A DNA stretch of 17,971 nt from an uncultured Chthoniobacterales bacterium (GCA_955652155.1 CATPAT010000247.1:1-17971), one strand, 5' to 3'; counted from the first letter of the stretch, positions 6,511 through 14,823 are shown. Notes: generated from the letters alone by a model not told the origin. Translations and numbers: made by a program.

Positions 6511-8175
6511 ATGAAGAAAACATTTACAATTATTTTGCTGATCGCCGCGGCGGCGCCGCTTTGCGCCCAGGATTCGGCCTCACTCGAAAAACTCGCGGAC
6601 GATTTTTGGACGTGGCGCGCGAGGTATGCGCCGTTCAATGGCGATGACGTCCCGCGGATCGAACGTCCCGGCGGGATGCGCGACTGGTCGCGCGCGAGCA
6701 TCGACAAACGCCGCAAAGATTTAACCGAGTTTGAAGCGCGCTGGAAAAAAATCGACGCCAACAAACGGCCGATCGCGAAACAGGTCGATTACCGATTAAT
6801 CGGTTCGGCCTTGTCGCGGGTGAGGTGGGAACTCGACGTCAATCCAGGCTGGCGCCGCGATCCGACGTTTTACATCGCACAAACGCTGACTGCGTTGGTC
6901 GAAGCGTTGACTGTTCCCGCGCCTTACGACGAGGCGCGCAGCCGCGAGATCCTGACGCGAATCGACAACATTCCGTCGATTCTCGAACAAGGAATGCTGA
7001 ATTTGCAGAAACCCCCGGCGCCGTTCGCGCGCGTTGCGGCGCAGGCTCTCGAAAATATCCGGCCGCATTTGCAACAAATGGCCAACGCACTGGCAAAATC
7101 GACAACTTTGAAAGAAGACGAGCTCTACGCGACGACCGATCGCGCGTCGGCCGCGCTCGAGAAATATCGGACCTTCTTGCAGAAATCGATCCCATCGCTT
7201 CCGAACGAGACCGCTCTTGGGCGCGACGCGTATGTTTTCTTTCTCAAGAAAGTCGCGCTCATGCCGTACTCGCCAGAGGAGCTGCTTGCCATGGGCCGTC
7301 AGGAATGGAGCCGCGCGGTTGCGTTCGAAGCTTACGAAGCGAATCGAAACAAAAAAGTGCCACCGCTGAAAATCGCGGACAACATCGACAACTGGATCAA
7401 AGACGCGGCCGCGAAAGAACTCCAGGTTCGGGAATTTCTCGAGAGCAACGATATTTTGACCGTTCCCGATTGGGTTCAGCATTACACGCTGCGTTCGACG
7501 CCGGAATATTTGCGCGCTGTCGGTTTCAGCGAGACGGACGATTTCACATCACCGTCGCGCTTGAATGAAAACTGTATTCGCTATGTGCCGGAACCATCGC
7601 AGAATCTCGGTTATTTCTGGCGCGCCACTGCGATGGATCCGCGGCCGATTTGCGTGCACGAAGGAATTCCCGGCCACTACTTTCAGCTTTGCCTTTCCTG
7701 GAAACACGAGAATCCGATTCGCCGGCATTACTACGATTCCGGCGCCAACGAAGGCATCGGCTTTTACGCCGAGGAAATGATGTTGCAGGCGGGATTGTTT
7801 GACGACAGTCCGCACACGCGCGAGATCATTTACAATTTCATGCGATTGCGCGCGCTGCGTGTGGAGGTCGATGTGAAGCTCGCGCTCGGCCAGTTCAAGC
7901 TGAACGAAGCGGCCAAGTATCTGCACGACCAGGTTCCGATGGATGACCAGACGGCGCGGCAGGAAGCAATCGCGTTCGCGACCGGTCCGGGTCAGGCCAT
8001 CAGTTATCAGATCGGCAAACTCCAGATCGTAAAATTTCTGGCCGAAGCGCGCATGAAACAGAGCGATCGGTTCAGTCTGCGCGCATTCCACGATTTCGTT
8101 TGGAAAAACGGCAACGTCCCGATTTCACTTCAACGTTGGGAATATTTGGGCGATGCGAGTGAAGTGCCAAAGTAA
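6511..8175 (+). CDS. Exported DUF885 family metallohydrolase
   Basis: This is a 554-residue protein with a signal peptide (MKKTFTIILLIAAAAPLCA, cleaved before QDS). It carries the hallmark DUF885 motif HEGIPGHYFQ at residues 383-392, in which H383, E384 and H389 resemble a zinc-metallopeptidase site. Downstream lies GANEGIGFYAEE with E414 as the probable third ligand. The length matches DUF885 proteins (about 550-600). The family is distantly related to gluzincin-type carboxypeptidases, but no single substrate is assigned to it. The ATG lies 9 nt after the preceding stop, so the gene closes the CocE-PD40-DUF885 operon. It ends 9 bp from the convergent MFS gene. A role in extracytoplasmic peptide breakdown is likely from motif and context, but remains inference. 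Confidence 0.93.
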   Translation: MKKTFTIILLIAAAAPLCAQDSASLEKLADDFWTWRARYAPFNGDDVPRIERPGGMRDWSRASIDKRRKDLTEFEARWKKIDANKRPIAKQVDYRLIGSALSRVRWELDVNPGWRRDPTFYIAQTLTALVEALTVPAPYDEARSREILTRIDNIPSILEQGMLNLQKPPAPFARVAAQALENIRPHLQQMANALAKSTTLKEDELYATTDRASAALEKYRTFLQKSIPSLPNETALGRDAYVFFLKKVALMPYSPEELLAMGRQEWSRAVAFEAYEANRNKKVPPLKIADNIDNWIKDAAAKELQVREFLESNDILTVPDWVQHYTLRSTPEYLRAVGFSETDDFTSPSRLNENCIRYVPEPSQNLGYFWRATAMDPRPICVHEGIPGHYFQLCLSWKHENPIRRHYYDSGANEGIGFYAEEMMLQAGLFDDSPHTREIIYNFMRLRALRVEVDVKLALGQFKLNEAAKYLHDQVPMDDQTARQEAIAFATGPGQAISYQIGKLQIVKFLAEARMKQSDRFSLRAFHDFVWKNGNVPISLQRWEYLGDASEVPK

Positions 8176-8184
8176 ATTCGCGGC

Positions 8185-9441
8185 CTACCGGAATCGGCGC
8201 CGGGAGATTTCCTCTTTGAGGTCTTCGAGTGCTTCCTCGCGCTGTTCACGGATCGTTTTGACGTAGAAGATCGTGCCAACGATGCCGAGGGCGGTGGCGC
8301 CGAGGAAATTGGCGTTTGGATTTACGTCCCAAAGGTAGGCGCCGAAAATCGCGCCGACGCTGACGATCAAATCACGTACTAAATAATAGGCGCCGACCAT
8401 TTGTCCGCACCGAGCCGGTTCGCAATAACCAATGATGAGGGCCTTGCGAGAAGTGTCGCCGAATTCCTTGAAGCCCCGAATGACGAAAGCGACCACGAGC
8501 AAGACGAAGCTGTATGATGGGAATGCGTGCGAGATGAGCAAGCTGATCGGAAAAAGCGTGAACATGACGAAGGTCACGATCACGAACGGCTCCCGGCCAT
8601 ATCTGTCGGCATAATGCGATGCCGGAATGATGCAAAGCGTCGCCGCCAGCATTTCGACCGTTGTGAGCACGCCAACTTGTTTTGCGTTCACGCCGATGTA
8701 GTCCATCGCGAAGATCACGACCCACGCATAGGGAATGCGCTCGCAAAATCGAATCAGGATGTCGCTCAAAAGTAGCTGCCGCATCGGCGAATTGAACTCG
8801 CGCAAGCTCTGCCAAAAAGTCCAGTGTTTGTCCGGCGCTTTTTCTTCTTTCGGCTCCTCACGAATTTGCCATTGCACAAAAATCGTGGCCCCGGACAGAA
8901 CAATCGAAAGCACGAGCGCAATTCGGACGCCGCCGATGACACCAAAGCGATCAATTAAGAGTCCTCCGAGAAACGGTGCGATCATGATCGGCAATCGTTT
9001 GATCACCGATTGGACGCCGATGCCCATCGAGTGGCGATTCGCTTCCAGCGCAGCCGCGACCAGCGAAAACGTCGCCGGCAATGAAAAGCAGGTCCACGAC
9101 AAAAACAAAAACATCCCCGCGATCACCGCGCCCCAATGCGGCACAAAAAGAACGAGCGCGTAGCCTACGATCGAAACGATGTTGAAAGCGAGAAACGCGC
9201 GTCGATGTCCCCAGCGATCGACAATCACTCCGCCGGGATAGGCGTAGACCGCGCCCAGCAAAGTGCGCAGCGCATCGTACAAGCCGATGACAAAAACACT
9301 CGCGCCCAGTGCCTGCAGATACTTCGGGACGAACCGCATCCAGAGCTCTTCGCCCGCGCCGATGACGAAAATGGCGAGCAGTAGAACGACGAGATTGCGC
9401 TTGAGTCCAAAAAAATCGGCCAGGGATTTCAAGGCGCGCAC
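8185..9441 (-). CDS. Major facilitator superfamily (MFS) transporter
   Basis: This is a 418-residue inner-membrane protein with about 12 hydrophobic segments in two halves, separated by a charged central loop (IREEPKEEKAPDKHW, about 192-206). The MFS loop 2-3 signature appears as GGVIVDRWGHRRAF at residues 70-83. A related segment, ASHYADRYGREPF, occupies the corresponding loop of the second half, as expected for the internally duplicated fold. The C-terminus is a charged tail. The start assigned is a GTG at 9441; a TTG three codons later is possible, and neither has a clear Shine-Dalgarno. Substrate cannot be inferred; drug or metabolite efflux is common in this type. It is divergent from the COG4705-type gene across a 261-bp spacer in which I see no convincing promoter by eye. 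Confidence 0.9.
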   Translation of the reverse strand: MRALKSLADFFGLKRNLVVLLLAIFVIGAGEELWMRFVPKYLQALGASVFVIGLYDALRTLLGAVYAYPGGVIVDRWGHRRAFLAFNIVSIVGYALVLFVPHWGAVIAGMFLFLSWTCFSLPATFSLVAAALEANRHSMGIGVQSVIKRLPIMIAPFLGGLLIDRFGVIGGVRIALVLSIVLSGATIFVQWQIREEPKEEKAPDKHWTFWQSLREFNSPMRQLLLSDILIRFCERIPYAWVVIFAMDYIGVNAKQVGVLTTVEMLAATLCIIPASHYADRYGREPFVIVTFVMFTLFPISLLISHAFPSYSFVLLVVAFVIRGFKEFGDTSRKALIIGYCEPARCGQMVGAYYLVRDLIVSVGAIFGAYLWDVNPNANFLGATALGIVGTIFYVKTIREQREEALEDLKEEISRRRFR

Positions 9442-9691
9442 GCAGAAGTTTTGGCCGAATCGCGCGGTTTATTCAAGCGTGCGGCCAAGATCGTTTCTAC
9501 GACCGTTTAGCCGTGCCCACGCGTTCTATCTGGGATTTCAATTTGGTCTGCACGACGAGCTAATTGAGTCTGACTATCTCTCGTGAACAAAACGGGGGAT
9601 GATGACGTCGTCTCATTGCTCGCTTCCTTATCTTGATGAAAAACAAAGTTCCGCGGGTCACATTCGCGCCAGGCCGGCAAAGATGATTATT

Positions 9692-9696
9692 GGAGG
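9692..9696 (+). promoter_or_regulatory. Canonical Shine-Dalgarno for the COG4705-type gene
   Basis: GGAGG lies 6 nt before the ATG at 9703. It is the only strong, ideally spaced ribosome-binding site I find in this window, and it fixes the start of the gene. Confidence 0.85.
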
Positions 9697-9702
9697 ATAA
9701 CA

Positions 9703-10488
9703 ATGGACGAAAGGAAATCGGAGCTCGTTGCAAAGGTACCGCTGGTAACGCTTCTCTTCTGGATCATTAAGATCCTGGCGACCACGCTTGGCGAGACCGG
9801 TGGCGATGCCGTTACCATGTCGTGGCTCGGTGAAACGACGCCAAAGGCGAAGGGGACCGGCTACCTTATCGGCACTGCAATATTCGGCGTTATTTTTGTC
9901 GCGGCGGTTCTCGTGCAGATCAAGGCGAGGAAATTTCACCCGTTCCTTTACTGGCTGACGATCGTCGCCACGACAACTGTCGGCACCACCCTGGCCGATT
10001 ATTGCACCAGATCGCTTGGCATCGGCTACACCGGCGGTTCGACGATCTTGCTGATCTGCGTGATTGGGTCGCTTCTGATCTGGCGTTGGTCGACCGGGAG
10101 CATATCGATCGAAACGGTGAATACACCCAAGGTCGAGGTGTTTTATTGGGTGACGATCATGTTCTCGCAGACACTCGGGACGGCACTCGGCGATTGGGTT
10201 GCCGATACCAATGAAATGGGCTTTGGCGGGGCGGCCGCAGTGTTCGGTGGTCTACTTCTGTTGACCGCTCTTCTCTACTACTTTACGAGCATTTCACGCG
10301 TCATTTTATTTTGGGCGGCATTCATCTTGACTCGCCCGCTCGGCGCCGTCGTCGGCGACTTTCTCGATAAGCCGCACGCACAAGGAGGGCTGGCTCTAAG
10401 CCGTTACACTGCATCGTTAGCGCTCCTGGTGGTAATCATCGCGTTGATTCTGATTTTCCCCCAGAAGCCGGCTTCGAAAGCGCATTGA
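9703..10488 (+). CDS. COG4705-type integral membrane protein with four internal repeats
   Basis: This is a 261-residue, very hydrophobic protein with about eight membrane segments and short charged ends. It consists of four repeats that each pair an aromatic-Trp dyad with a glycine and an aspartate at identical spacing. The sets are W20/G30/D35, W84/G94/D99, W149/G159/D164 and W204/G214/D219 (W-x9-G-x4-D). The cores read TTLGETGGDA, TTVGTTLADY, QTLGTALGDW and RPLGAVVGDF. This pattern corresponds to the uncharacterised membrane-anchored protein family COG4705. Four equivalent membrane-embedded acidic residues suggest a cation-binding or transport role, which is inference. It is divergent from the MFS gene and convergent with the barrel-protein gene 22 bp away. 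It is expressed from a strong ribosome-binding site, unlike its neighbours. Confidence 0.88.
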   Translation: MDERKSELVAKVPLVTLLFWIIKILATTLGETGGDAVTMSWLGETTPKAKGTGYLIGTAIFGVIFVAAVLVQIKARKFHPFLYWLTIVATTTVGTTLADYCTRSLGIGYTGGSTILLICVIGSLLIWRWSTGSISIETVNTPKVEVFYWVTIMFSQTLGTALGDWVADTNEMGFGGAAAVFGGLLLLTALLYYFTSISRVILFWAAFILTRPLGAVVGDFLDKPHAQGGLALSRYTASLALLVVIIALILIFPQKPASKAH

Positions 10489-10510
10489 AGAAATCCAAGG
10501 AAGACGCCGC

Positions 10511-11251
10511 TCAGTAGAGCAATTGCATTCCGAAATAACCGATTAGCGCGAGCGGTTGGTCGGGCGACCGAATCTCGTGACCCATCGAGATAATCAGGAT
10601 CCGTGTTTTGGTAAACTCGTGGCGCAACCCGAAGTTCACGGTCAAAATGTTACGCGTGAAGTTCATTCGCGAAGTGCCGTGTAGCTCGGCCATCAACATC
10701 GTCGATTTCGCGACATCAACTCCGCCGACAATTCCGTAGAGCCATTCGCTGCGCCCGACGCTGCTGGCCAATGGACCGAATTCCGCGTCGGCGTGCCACG
10801 GTCCGAACGTGCGCGCGATTTGGAATGGAATTTGAAACCGAGTGCCTTCTTCAGCGATACCGCGCCGGACCGATGATTGCAGAACGTTAAAGATGACCCG
10901 TGGAAACATCGACATGTCGAAGCCGCTCGCATCTTGATCGAGAAATCGCCACTTTAACGCTGCCTCCGTCCCGGCAAAACCGCCAACCGGCCCGTGGTCG
11001 CTCCGCTTCAATATGACCGGCGCCGATTCGAGTGTGAGCTGAATTCGCTCGCCGACTCCGTAATTCAGATCGATCGCGGGCAAATCGTACGCCGTTTCGC
11101 CCGAACGATGTTCAAATGTGATCGCAACGTTGTTCTCCCACTTGCCGGGTCCAGGTGTGCCCGGATCATCGGTGATCATGGGCGGACCGCCCTGAGCGCA
11201 TGCGGTTCGTACACTGCACACCGCAATCGCCGCGATCGCTATTTGTCGCAC
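10511..11251 (-). CDS. Predicted outer-membrane beta-barrel protein
   Basis: This is a 246-residue exported protein. The signal peptide covers residues 1-19 (MRQIAIAAIAVCSVRTACA), followed by GGPPMITDDPGTPGPGKWEN. I recognise that start from uncharacterised barrel-like 'transporter' proteins. The rest alternates polar and hydrophobic residues in short stretches (for example IQLTLESAPVIL, TLMAELHGTSRM, NILTVNFGLRHEF). It ends in QLLY, the C-terminal aromatic expected of outer-membrane barrels. The GTG start at 11251 lies 3 nt after the stop codon of the YncE-like gene (TAG-ATC-GTG), so it is probably translated by coupling. The specific function is unknown. Soluble cargo handed on by the propeller protein is one possibility (inference). 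Confidence 0.8.
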   Translation of the reverse strand: MRQIAIAAIAVCSVRTACAQGGPPMITDDPGTPGPGKWENNVAITFEHRSGETAYDLPAIDLNYGVGERIQLTLESAPVILKRSDHGPVGGFAGTEAALKWRFLDQDASGFDMSMFPRVIFNVLQSSVRRGIAEEGTRFQIPFQIARTFGPWHADAEFGPLASSVGRSEWLYGIVGGVDVAKSTMLMAELHGTSRMNFTRNILTVNFGLRHEFTKTRILIISMGHEIRSPDQPLALIGYFGMQLLY

Positions 11252-11254
11252 GAT

Positions 11255-12298
11255 CTAATGATTTGCCGATTCAGCTGGACCGTAAATCAACAGTTTCAAC
11301 GTATTCGGTACGATGATCGGCCGTCCGGGAGATGCACCGGGAGACGGCGACGGCGGGGGCTGAAACTGGGCTGACGGCAAATAAATGCGATGTGTTTTCG
11401 GATCGAGCGCCATCGTGCGCGCGCCACGTTCCGTCTTTAGAGTTTGCACAACCGTCAATTTGTCGGGCGTTTCTTCTTTTGCGATTGTCGTTGCGCCCTC
11501 GCCGCACGACGCGAAGGCGAGTTGTGTCGCTTCATCGAATGCGCAGCCATCAACACCAGCGCCGATCGGGACGGTGACAATGATTTTTCCGGTTTCGGTA
11601 TCGAGCATCGCCATCATTTTGTTATGACAAGTGGCAAACAAACGATGATGCACCGCGTCCAAAGCGATTCCGCTCGGTTCTGTCCCCGGCGCAACTGGCC
11701 AGCGCGCGATCACCTCGTGTTTTTCCGTGTCGATCACCGCGACTTCGCTCTTGTCTTCGATGTTGCAATAAATGCGTTTGGCGTTCACATCTGCCACTGC
11801 GAACTCCGGACCGCCTCCGAGCGAAATCGTGGCAACGACCTTTGTTTGTTTCGCGTCGATCACCGTGGCCGAATTTCCCTTATGATTGAAAACGTAAACT
11901 TCGCCTCGAAGGGGTTCGTAGACGAGGGCGTCAGGACTCTCGCCGGTATCGATTTTTGAAACCGTTTTCAACGTCTTCAAATCGACGACACTCGATTTGG
12001 CCTCTTTTCCATTGGAGGAGAAGCCGCGTTGCAGCTCGGGCACTGCCACGAACCCGTGAACGCCCGGTGTGTCGGCAATTTCCCCGGCCACAGCGTTCTT
12101 GTTGAGATCGACAACGACGACTTTGGTGGCGTGGGAGAGATAGAGCCGGCTCGCGGCCGAGTCGATTGTGAGAATGTCCCAACCGCCTTCGCCGCCGATC
12201 GGGATCTCGGTCAAAAATTTGTATGGTTCTTGCGCGACAACCGTCGCCTCACAGAACGCAATCAGTCCGAACAGCAACCGCAAACATGTTCTACGCAT
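11255..12298 (-). CDS. YncE-like secreted YVTN beta-propeller protein
   Basis: This is a 347-residue protein with a signal peptide (residues 1-22, ending EATVVA). Repeated propeller blades follow: RLYLSHATKVVVVDLNKNAV, GEVYVFNHKGNSATVIDAKQ, RIYCNIEDKSEVAVIDTEKH and HRLFATCHNKMMAMLDTETG. These are the YVTN/YncE repeat pattern (surface-exposed turn, then VxVID/LDT). A Pro/Ser-rich stretch (PPPSPSPGASPGRP) interrupts the tail near residues 317-330. YncE-type proteins are periplasmic and of poorly defined function. The last blade shares GART and following residues with the second propeller at 12877-13866, so the two are paralogues. The gene is translationally adjacent to the barrel-protein gene. 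Its start codon ATG is clear; no Shine-Dalgarno is obvious. Confidence 0.9.
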   Translation of the reverse strand: MRRTCLRLLFGLIAFCEATVVAQEPYKFLTEIPIGGEGGWDILTIDSAASRLYLSHATKVVVVDLNKNAVAGEIADTPGVHGFVAVPELQRGFSSNGKEAKSSVVDLKTLKTVSKIDTGESPDALVYEPLRGEVYVFNHKGNSATVIDAKQTKVVATISLGGGPEFAVADVNAKRIYCNIEDKSEVAVIDTEKHEVIARWPVAPGTEPSGIALDAVHHRLFATCHNKMMAMLDTETGKIIVTVPIGAGVDGCAFDEATQLAFASCGEGATTIAKEETPDKLTVVQTLKTERGARTMALDPKTHRIYLPSAQFQPPPSPSPGASPGRPIIVPNTLKLLIYGPAESANH

Positions 12299-12432
12299 TC
12301 CGCACTGCTACCGCATTTTGAAGAAAGTGCATGCAACGCGATCCATCTTAACTTTCTCGCGCGTGATGCGCTTCATATGGCAAAATTGGATTTCGGCGTA
12401 GACGTTGGAACTTTGATAACTAACCTCGTCGC

Positions 12433-12858
12433 ATGAGCTCATGGTTCTGGTATGCGGTTGCGGCCGCCATTCTTTACGGCGCGCATCAAATCTTTACTCG
12501 TCTTGCAGCTGAACGCATTGGAGATGGTCTGGGCGGGTTCGTGGTCGAAGCGAGTGCGGCATTGTCGATCTTGCTCTATCTGGCAGTTCTTTGGTTCGTT
12601 GGACGATGGAACCAAAAATTCAGTGCAGCTGGATTTAATTATTCGCTTCTCACTGGAATTTGTGTTGGCGCGGGCACGATCGCGTTCTTTCTGCTTTTTC
12701 AAAAAGGCGGGCCGCTTTCGGCCGTCCCGGCCATTTTAGCAGGGGGGGCCGCGATCATGGCCATCGCCGGGCTTTTGTTTTTTCACGAAGCCCCATCGTG
12801 GCAGCGCCTGCTTGGCATTACGCTCGCGATCGCTGGATTGTTTCTGCTTCGTCGTTGA
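12433..12858 (+). CDS. Single-domain EamA/DMT superfamily transporter
   Basis: This is a 141-residue membrane protein with one EamA repeat. It has about five hydrophobic segments: AVAAAILYGAHQIFTRLAAE; ALSILLYLAVLWFVG; YSLLTGICVGAGTIAFFLLF; SAVPAILAGGAAIMAIAGLLFF; and LLGITLAIAGLFLLRR. The last two resemble the signature end of EamA domains, with the helix-capping HEAPSWQRLLG loop. Most EamA proteins have two copies in about 290 residues. This is a natural half-size form that presumably dimerises (established idea for small DMT proteins; inference here). Substrate unknown. The gene is convergent with the YncE-like gene 18 bp downstream and divergent from the other YncE-like gene 134 bp upstream. 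No Shine-Dalgarno is visible. Confidence 0.85.
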   Translation: MSSWFWYAVAAAILYGAHQIFTRLAAERIGDGLGGFVVEASAALSILLYLAVLWFVGRWNQKFSAAGFNYSLLTGICVGAGTIAFFLLFQKGGPLSAVPAILAGGAAIMAIAGLLFFHEAPSWQRLLGITLAIAGLFLLRR

Positions 12859-12876
12859 TACGACTTAGGCTGAGTT

Positions 12877-13866
12877 TTATCTGATCTGATAGCAGCGAAT
12901 TTCTGCTGGCTGGCTGCCGTGATGTGGAACAGCTAAGAACAAAGTTTCACGTTCTGGCACGAACAGTCCGGTGCGCGCGCCATCCGCCGTGTCGATCTTG
13001 GTCAGAGCCTTGTAGGTGTTTGGATCAGTTTGTTCGATAATGTCAATCTTGCCGGCGCCGCAGATCGCGTAGAGGTGATGACGTTTGCCATCGTAGAAGA
13101 TTTCGTCGGGATCGCCCGAGATGTCGATCTTCGAGACGATATCGCCGGAATCAGTGTTAAGTACGATAAGCTTGGATGGCAAACGGCAGCCGACAAATAG
13201 TCGATGGTTTGTTTCATCCAGTGCCATCGGAAAATTTCCAAAGACCAGGTCTGTTTTCCACATCGCAACGACTTTGCCTTGGTCGCGATCGATCACCGCC
13301 ACATGACGGGCATTTGGAACGTTGACGAAAATTCGTTTCCCGCTCTTTTCCAATTCGAATGCTTCGGGATGAGCGGTAAGTTTGATTGAACCGAGCTGCT
13401 TTCCGTCGGATGCATTAACAACGGCGATTCCTCCGCTGCCAAATCCGACGTAAAGTTTTTTCGCGACTTCATCGTATCGAACATTGTCGGCATCATCTTG
13501 AAGATTCAATTCTCCGACGGGCTGGAATGATTTTGCGTCGTAGATTTTGCAAATGCCGCCTTTGTCATTCGCAACGAAGAGGCGATCAAGTCCGGGGATG
13601 TAAGCCATCCCTTGCGGCGACGCGAGGCCGTTGATGGAATGGATTCGCTCGCTTTTGCCCAGATCGATCACTTCGACGGTGTTGTTGCCGAGCGCGCAAA
13701 CGAACAATCGTGCGCCGGCGGCATCGAATGCGAAGTGGTCGATTCTTCCTTCAACTCCGGGCAGCGGGATTGTTTGTTTTAGTTGGATCCCTGCGCCACC
13801 TGATTCAGCGACTGCCAGACAACTTCCGGCGACCGCTATTACGGTAGATAGAACGAAATATTTCAC
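12877..13866 (-). CDS. YncE-like secreted beta-propeller protein (second copy)
   Basis: This is a 329-residue protein with a signal peptide (MKYFVLSTVIAVAGSCLAVA, residues 1-20). Blades include ARLFVCALGNNTVEVIDLGK, DRLFVANDKGGICKIYDAKS, KKLYVGFGSGGIAVVNASDG, KRIFVNVPNARHVAVIDRDQ and HRLFVGCRLPSKLIVLNTDS, which form a YVTN/YncE-type propeller. It resembles the protein at 11255-12298, particularly the opening blade (VEGRIDHFAFDAAGARLFV against GEGGWDILTIDSAASRLYL) and the closing GART blade. It lies 45 nt after the DUF1259 gene on the same strand and is preceded by GGAG just before the ATG, so it is probably the last gene of a PepSY-DUF1259-YncE unit. The biochemical role is not known. Confidence 0.9.
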   Translation of the reverse strand: MKYFVLSTVIAVAGSCLAVAESGGAGIQLKQTIPLPGVEGRIDHFAFDAAGARLFVCALGNNTVEVIDLGKSERIHSINGLASPQGMAYIPGLDRLFVANDKGGICKIYDAKSFQPVGELNLQDDADNVRYDEVAKKLYVGFGSGGIAVVNASDGKQLGSIKLTAHPEAFELEKSGKRIFVNVPNARHVAVIDRDQGKVVAMWKTDLVFGNFPMALDETNHRLFVGCRLPSKLIVLNTDSGDIVSKIDISGDPDEIFYDGKRHHLYAICGAGKIDIIEQTDPNTYKALTKIDTADGARTGLFVPERETLFLAVPHHGSQPAEIRCYQIR

Positions 13867-13911
13867 ATGGCTCCGTAAGTGAAGTTACGAAACTCGGCTG
13901 GTACTGCCGCT

Positions 13912-14823
13912 TTACTTCGCAGCCGATGTACTTATGCCGGACAAGCCGGAGGCCAGAAGCGCACCCTGGATTGCTTCGGCCAGTTTTTTAGCCGGGCCCC
14001 GGCCCCAGTAGTGGAAAAACAAGATGCGCGGTTGCTCGTGCGTCATGTGCGAATGAATCGCGACGATGTTAATCCCGCCAACGCGCATCGCTTTGAGCGC
14101 GGATTGCAATTCGTCTTCGGTCACCGCAAAATCGCCGTCGACGACCGCGTTGTCATCGCTCCCGGCAAATGCCATCCACGTGTTCACGCCCATGGCATTG
14201 TCGATCTTGACGCCATGCATCGTCGCCGGATGGCCGATCGAGAATTTCACCATGCCGTTGTTAACTTCACTGCTCATTCCGAAAATTTCATTCAGCGGTT
14301 CGGCTGAGATTGAGTTTTTCTCCGGCAACGCTGTCGCGGCGAATGAATCTTTCGGTTGCGGATTGGCCGCGCGGACTTCTTTGATCTTGTCGTAAACTTT
14401 ACGCACCGCACCGGCGAGTTCCTCCACCGTCCCCTGACCTTCGATGTGCATGAAATACACTTTCGGATGATCGAAGAAAAAATGGTTATGCAGCGCGGTT
14501 ACGCTCAGACCGTTGTCGAGTGCCGTAGACATTGCCGGATTTGCTTCGTCTTCGAAAAGAACGGTATCCCCCATCATCATCGCCTTTTCGTTCGTCCCGA
14601 TGAATGCGGCCCACGTGCCGAGTCCCATGAATGGCGGCATCGTCCAGCCGTCGACTGTGATTTTCACGTCGGCGCGTGGCGACGTGATTTTATAGACGCC
14701 TTCCTTTTCGTTGAGCTTGCCCTTTAGCCCCGTGATCTGATCGATCTTGCCGGTATCGAGCGCGGCCGACGCAATGCCGGCGTTAACGCAGCAGATCGCC
14801 CAAACGAGAAGCAGTCTTTTCAT
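13912..14823 (-). CDS. Exported double-DUF1259 (LppY/LpqO-type) protein
   Basis: This is a 303-residue protein with a signal peptide (MKRLLLVWAICCVNAGIASA, residues 1-20). It contains two copies of a DUF1259 module. Copy 1 (about 68-131) has GLGTWAAFIGT and then HNHFFFDHPKVYFMHIEGQG, with H112, H114, H119 and H126. Copy 2 (about 211-276) has GVNTWMAFAGS and then HSHMTHEQPRILFFHYWGRG, with H257, H259, H262 and H271. The repeated H-x-H...H...H pattern suggests a metal-binding cupin-like fold (inference). The family is named after mycobacterial LppY/LpqO lipoproteins and has no assigned reaction. I chose the ATG at 14823 over an upstream in-frame extension to 14970 because it starts the signal peptide. 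The ribosome-binding GGAG is 13 nt upstream, buried in a strong hairpin. Confidence 0.92.
   Translation of the reverse strand: MKRLLLVWAICCVNAGIASAALDTGKIDQITGLKGKLNEKEGVYKITSPRADVKITVDGWTMPPFMGLGTWAAFIGTNEKAMMMGDTVLFEDEANPAMSTALDNGLSVTALHNHFFFDHPKVYFMHIEGQGTVEELAGAVRKVYDKIKEVRAANPQPKDSFAATALPEKNSISAEPLNEIFGMSSEVNNGMVKFSIGHPATMHGVKIDNAMGVNTWMAFAGSDDNAVVDGDFAVTEDELQSALKAMRVGGINIVAIHSHMTHEQPRILFFHYWGRGPAKKLAEAIQGALLASGLSGISTSAAK

Noticed and set aside
6796..7482. Minus-strand open frame (228 codons) within the DUF885 gene
   Set aside because: It lies wholly inside a motif-verified gene and has no recognisable domain.
9442..9702. Possible small gene or RNA in the 261-bp divergent spacer
   Set aside because: Open frames here are extensions of antisense shadows from the MFS gene, and I see no hairpin-plus-U-run, tRNA-like fold or clear promoter. 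Apart from the ribosome-binding site at 9692 I find nothing supportable.
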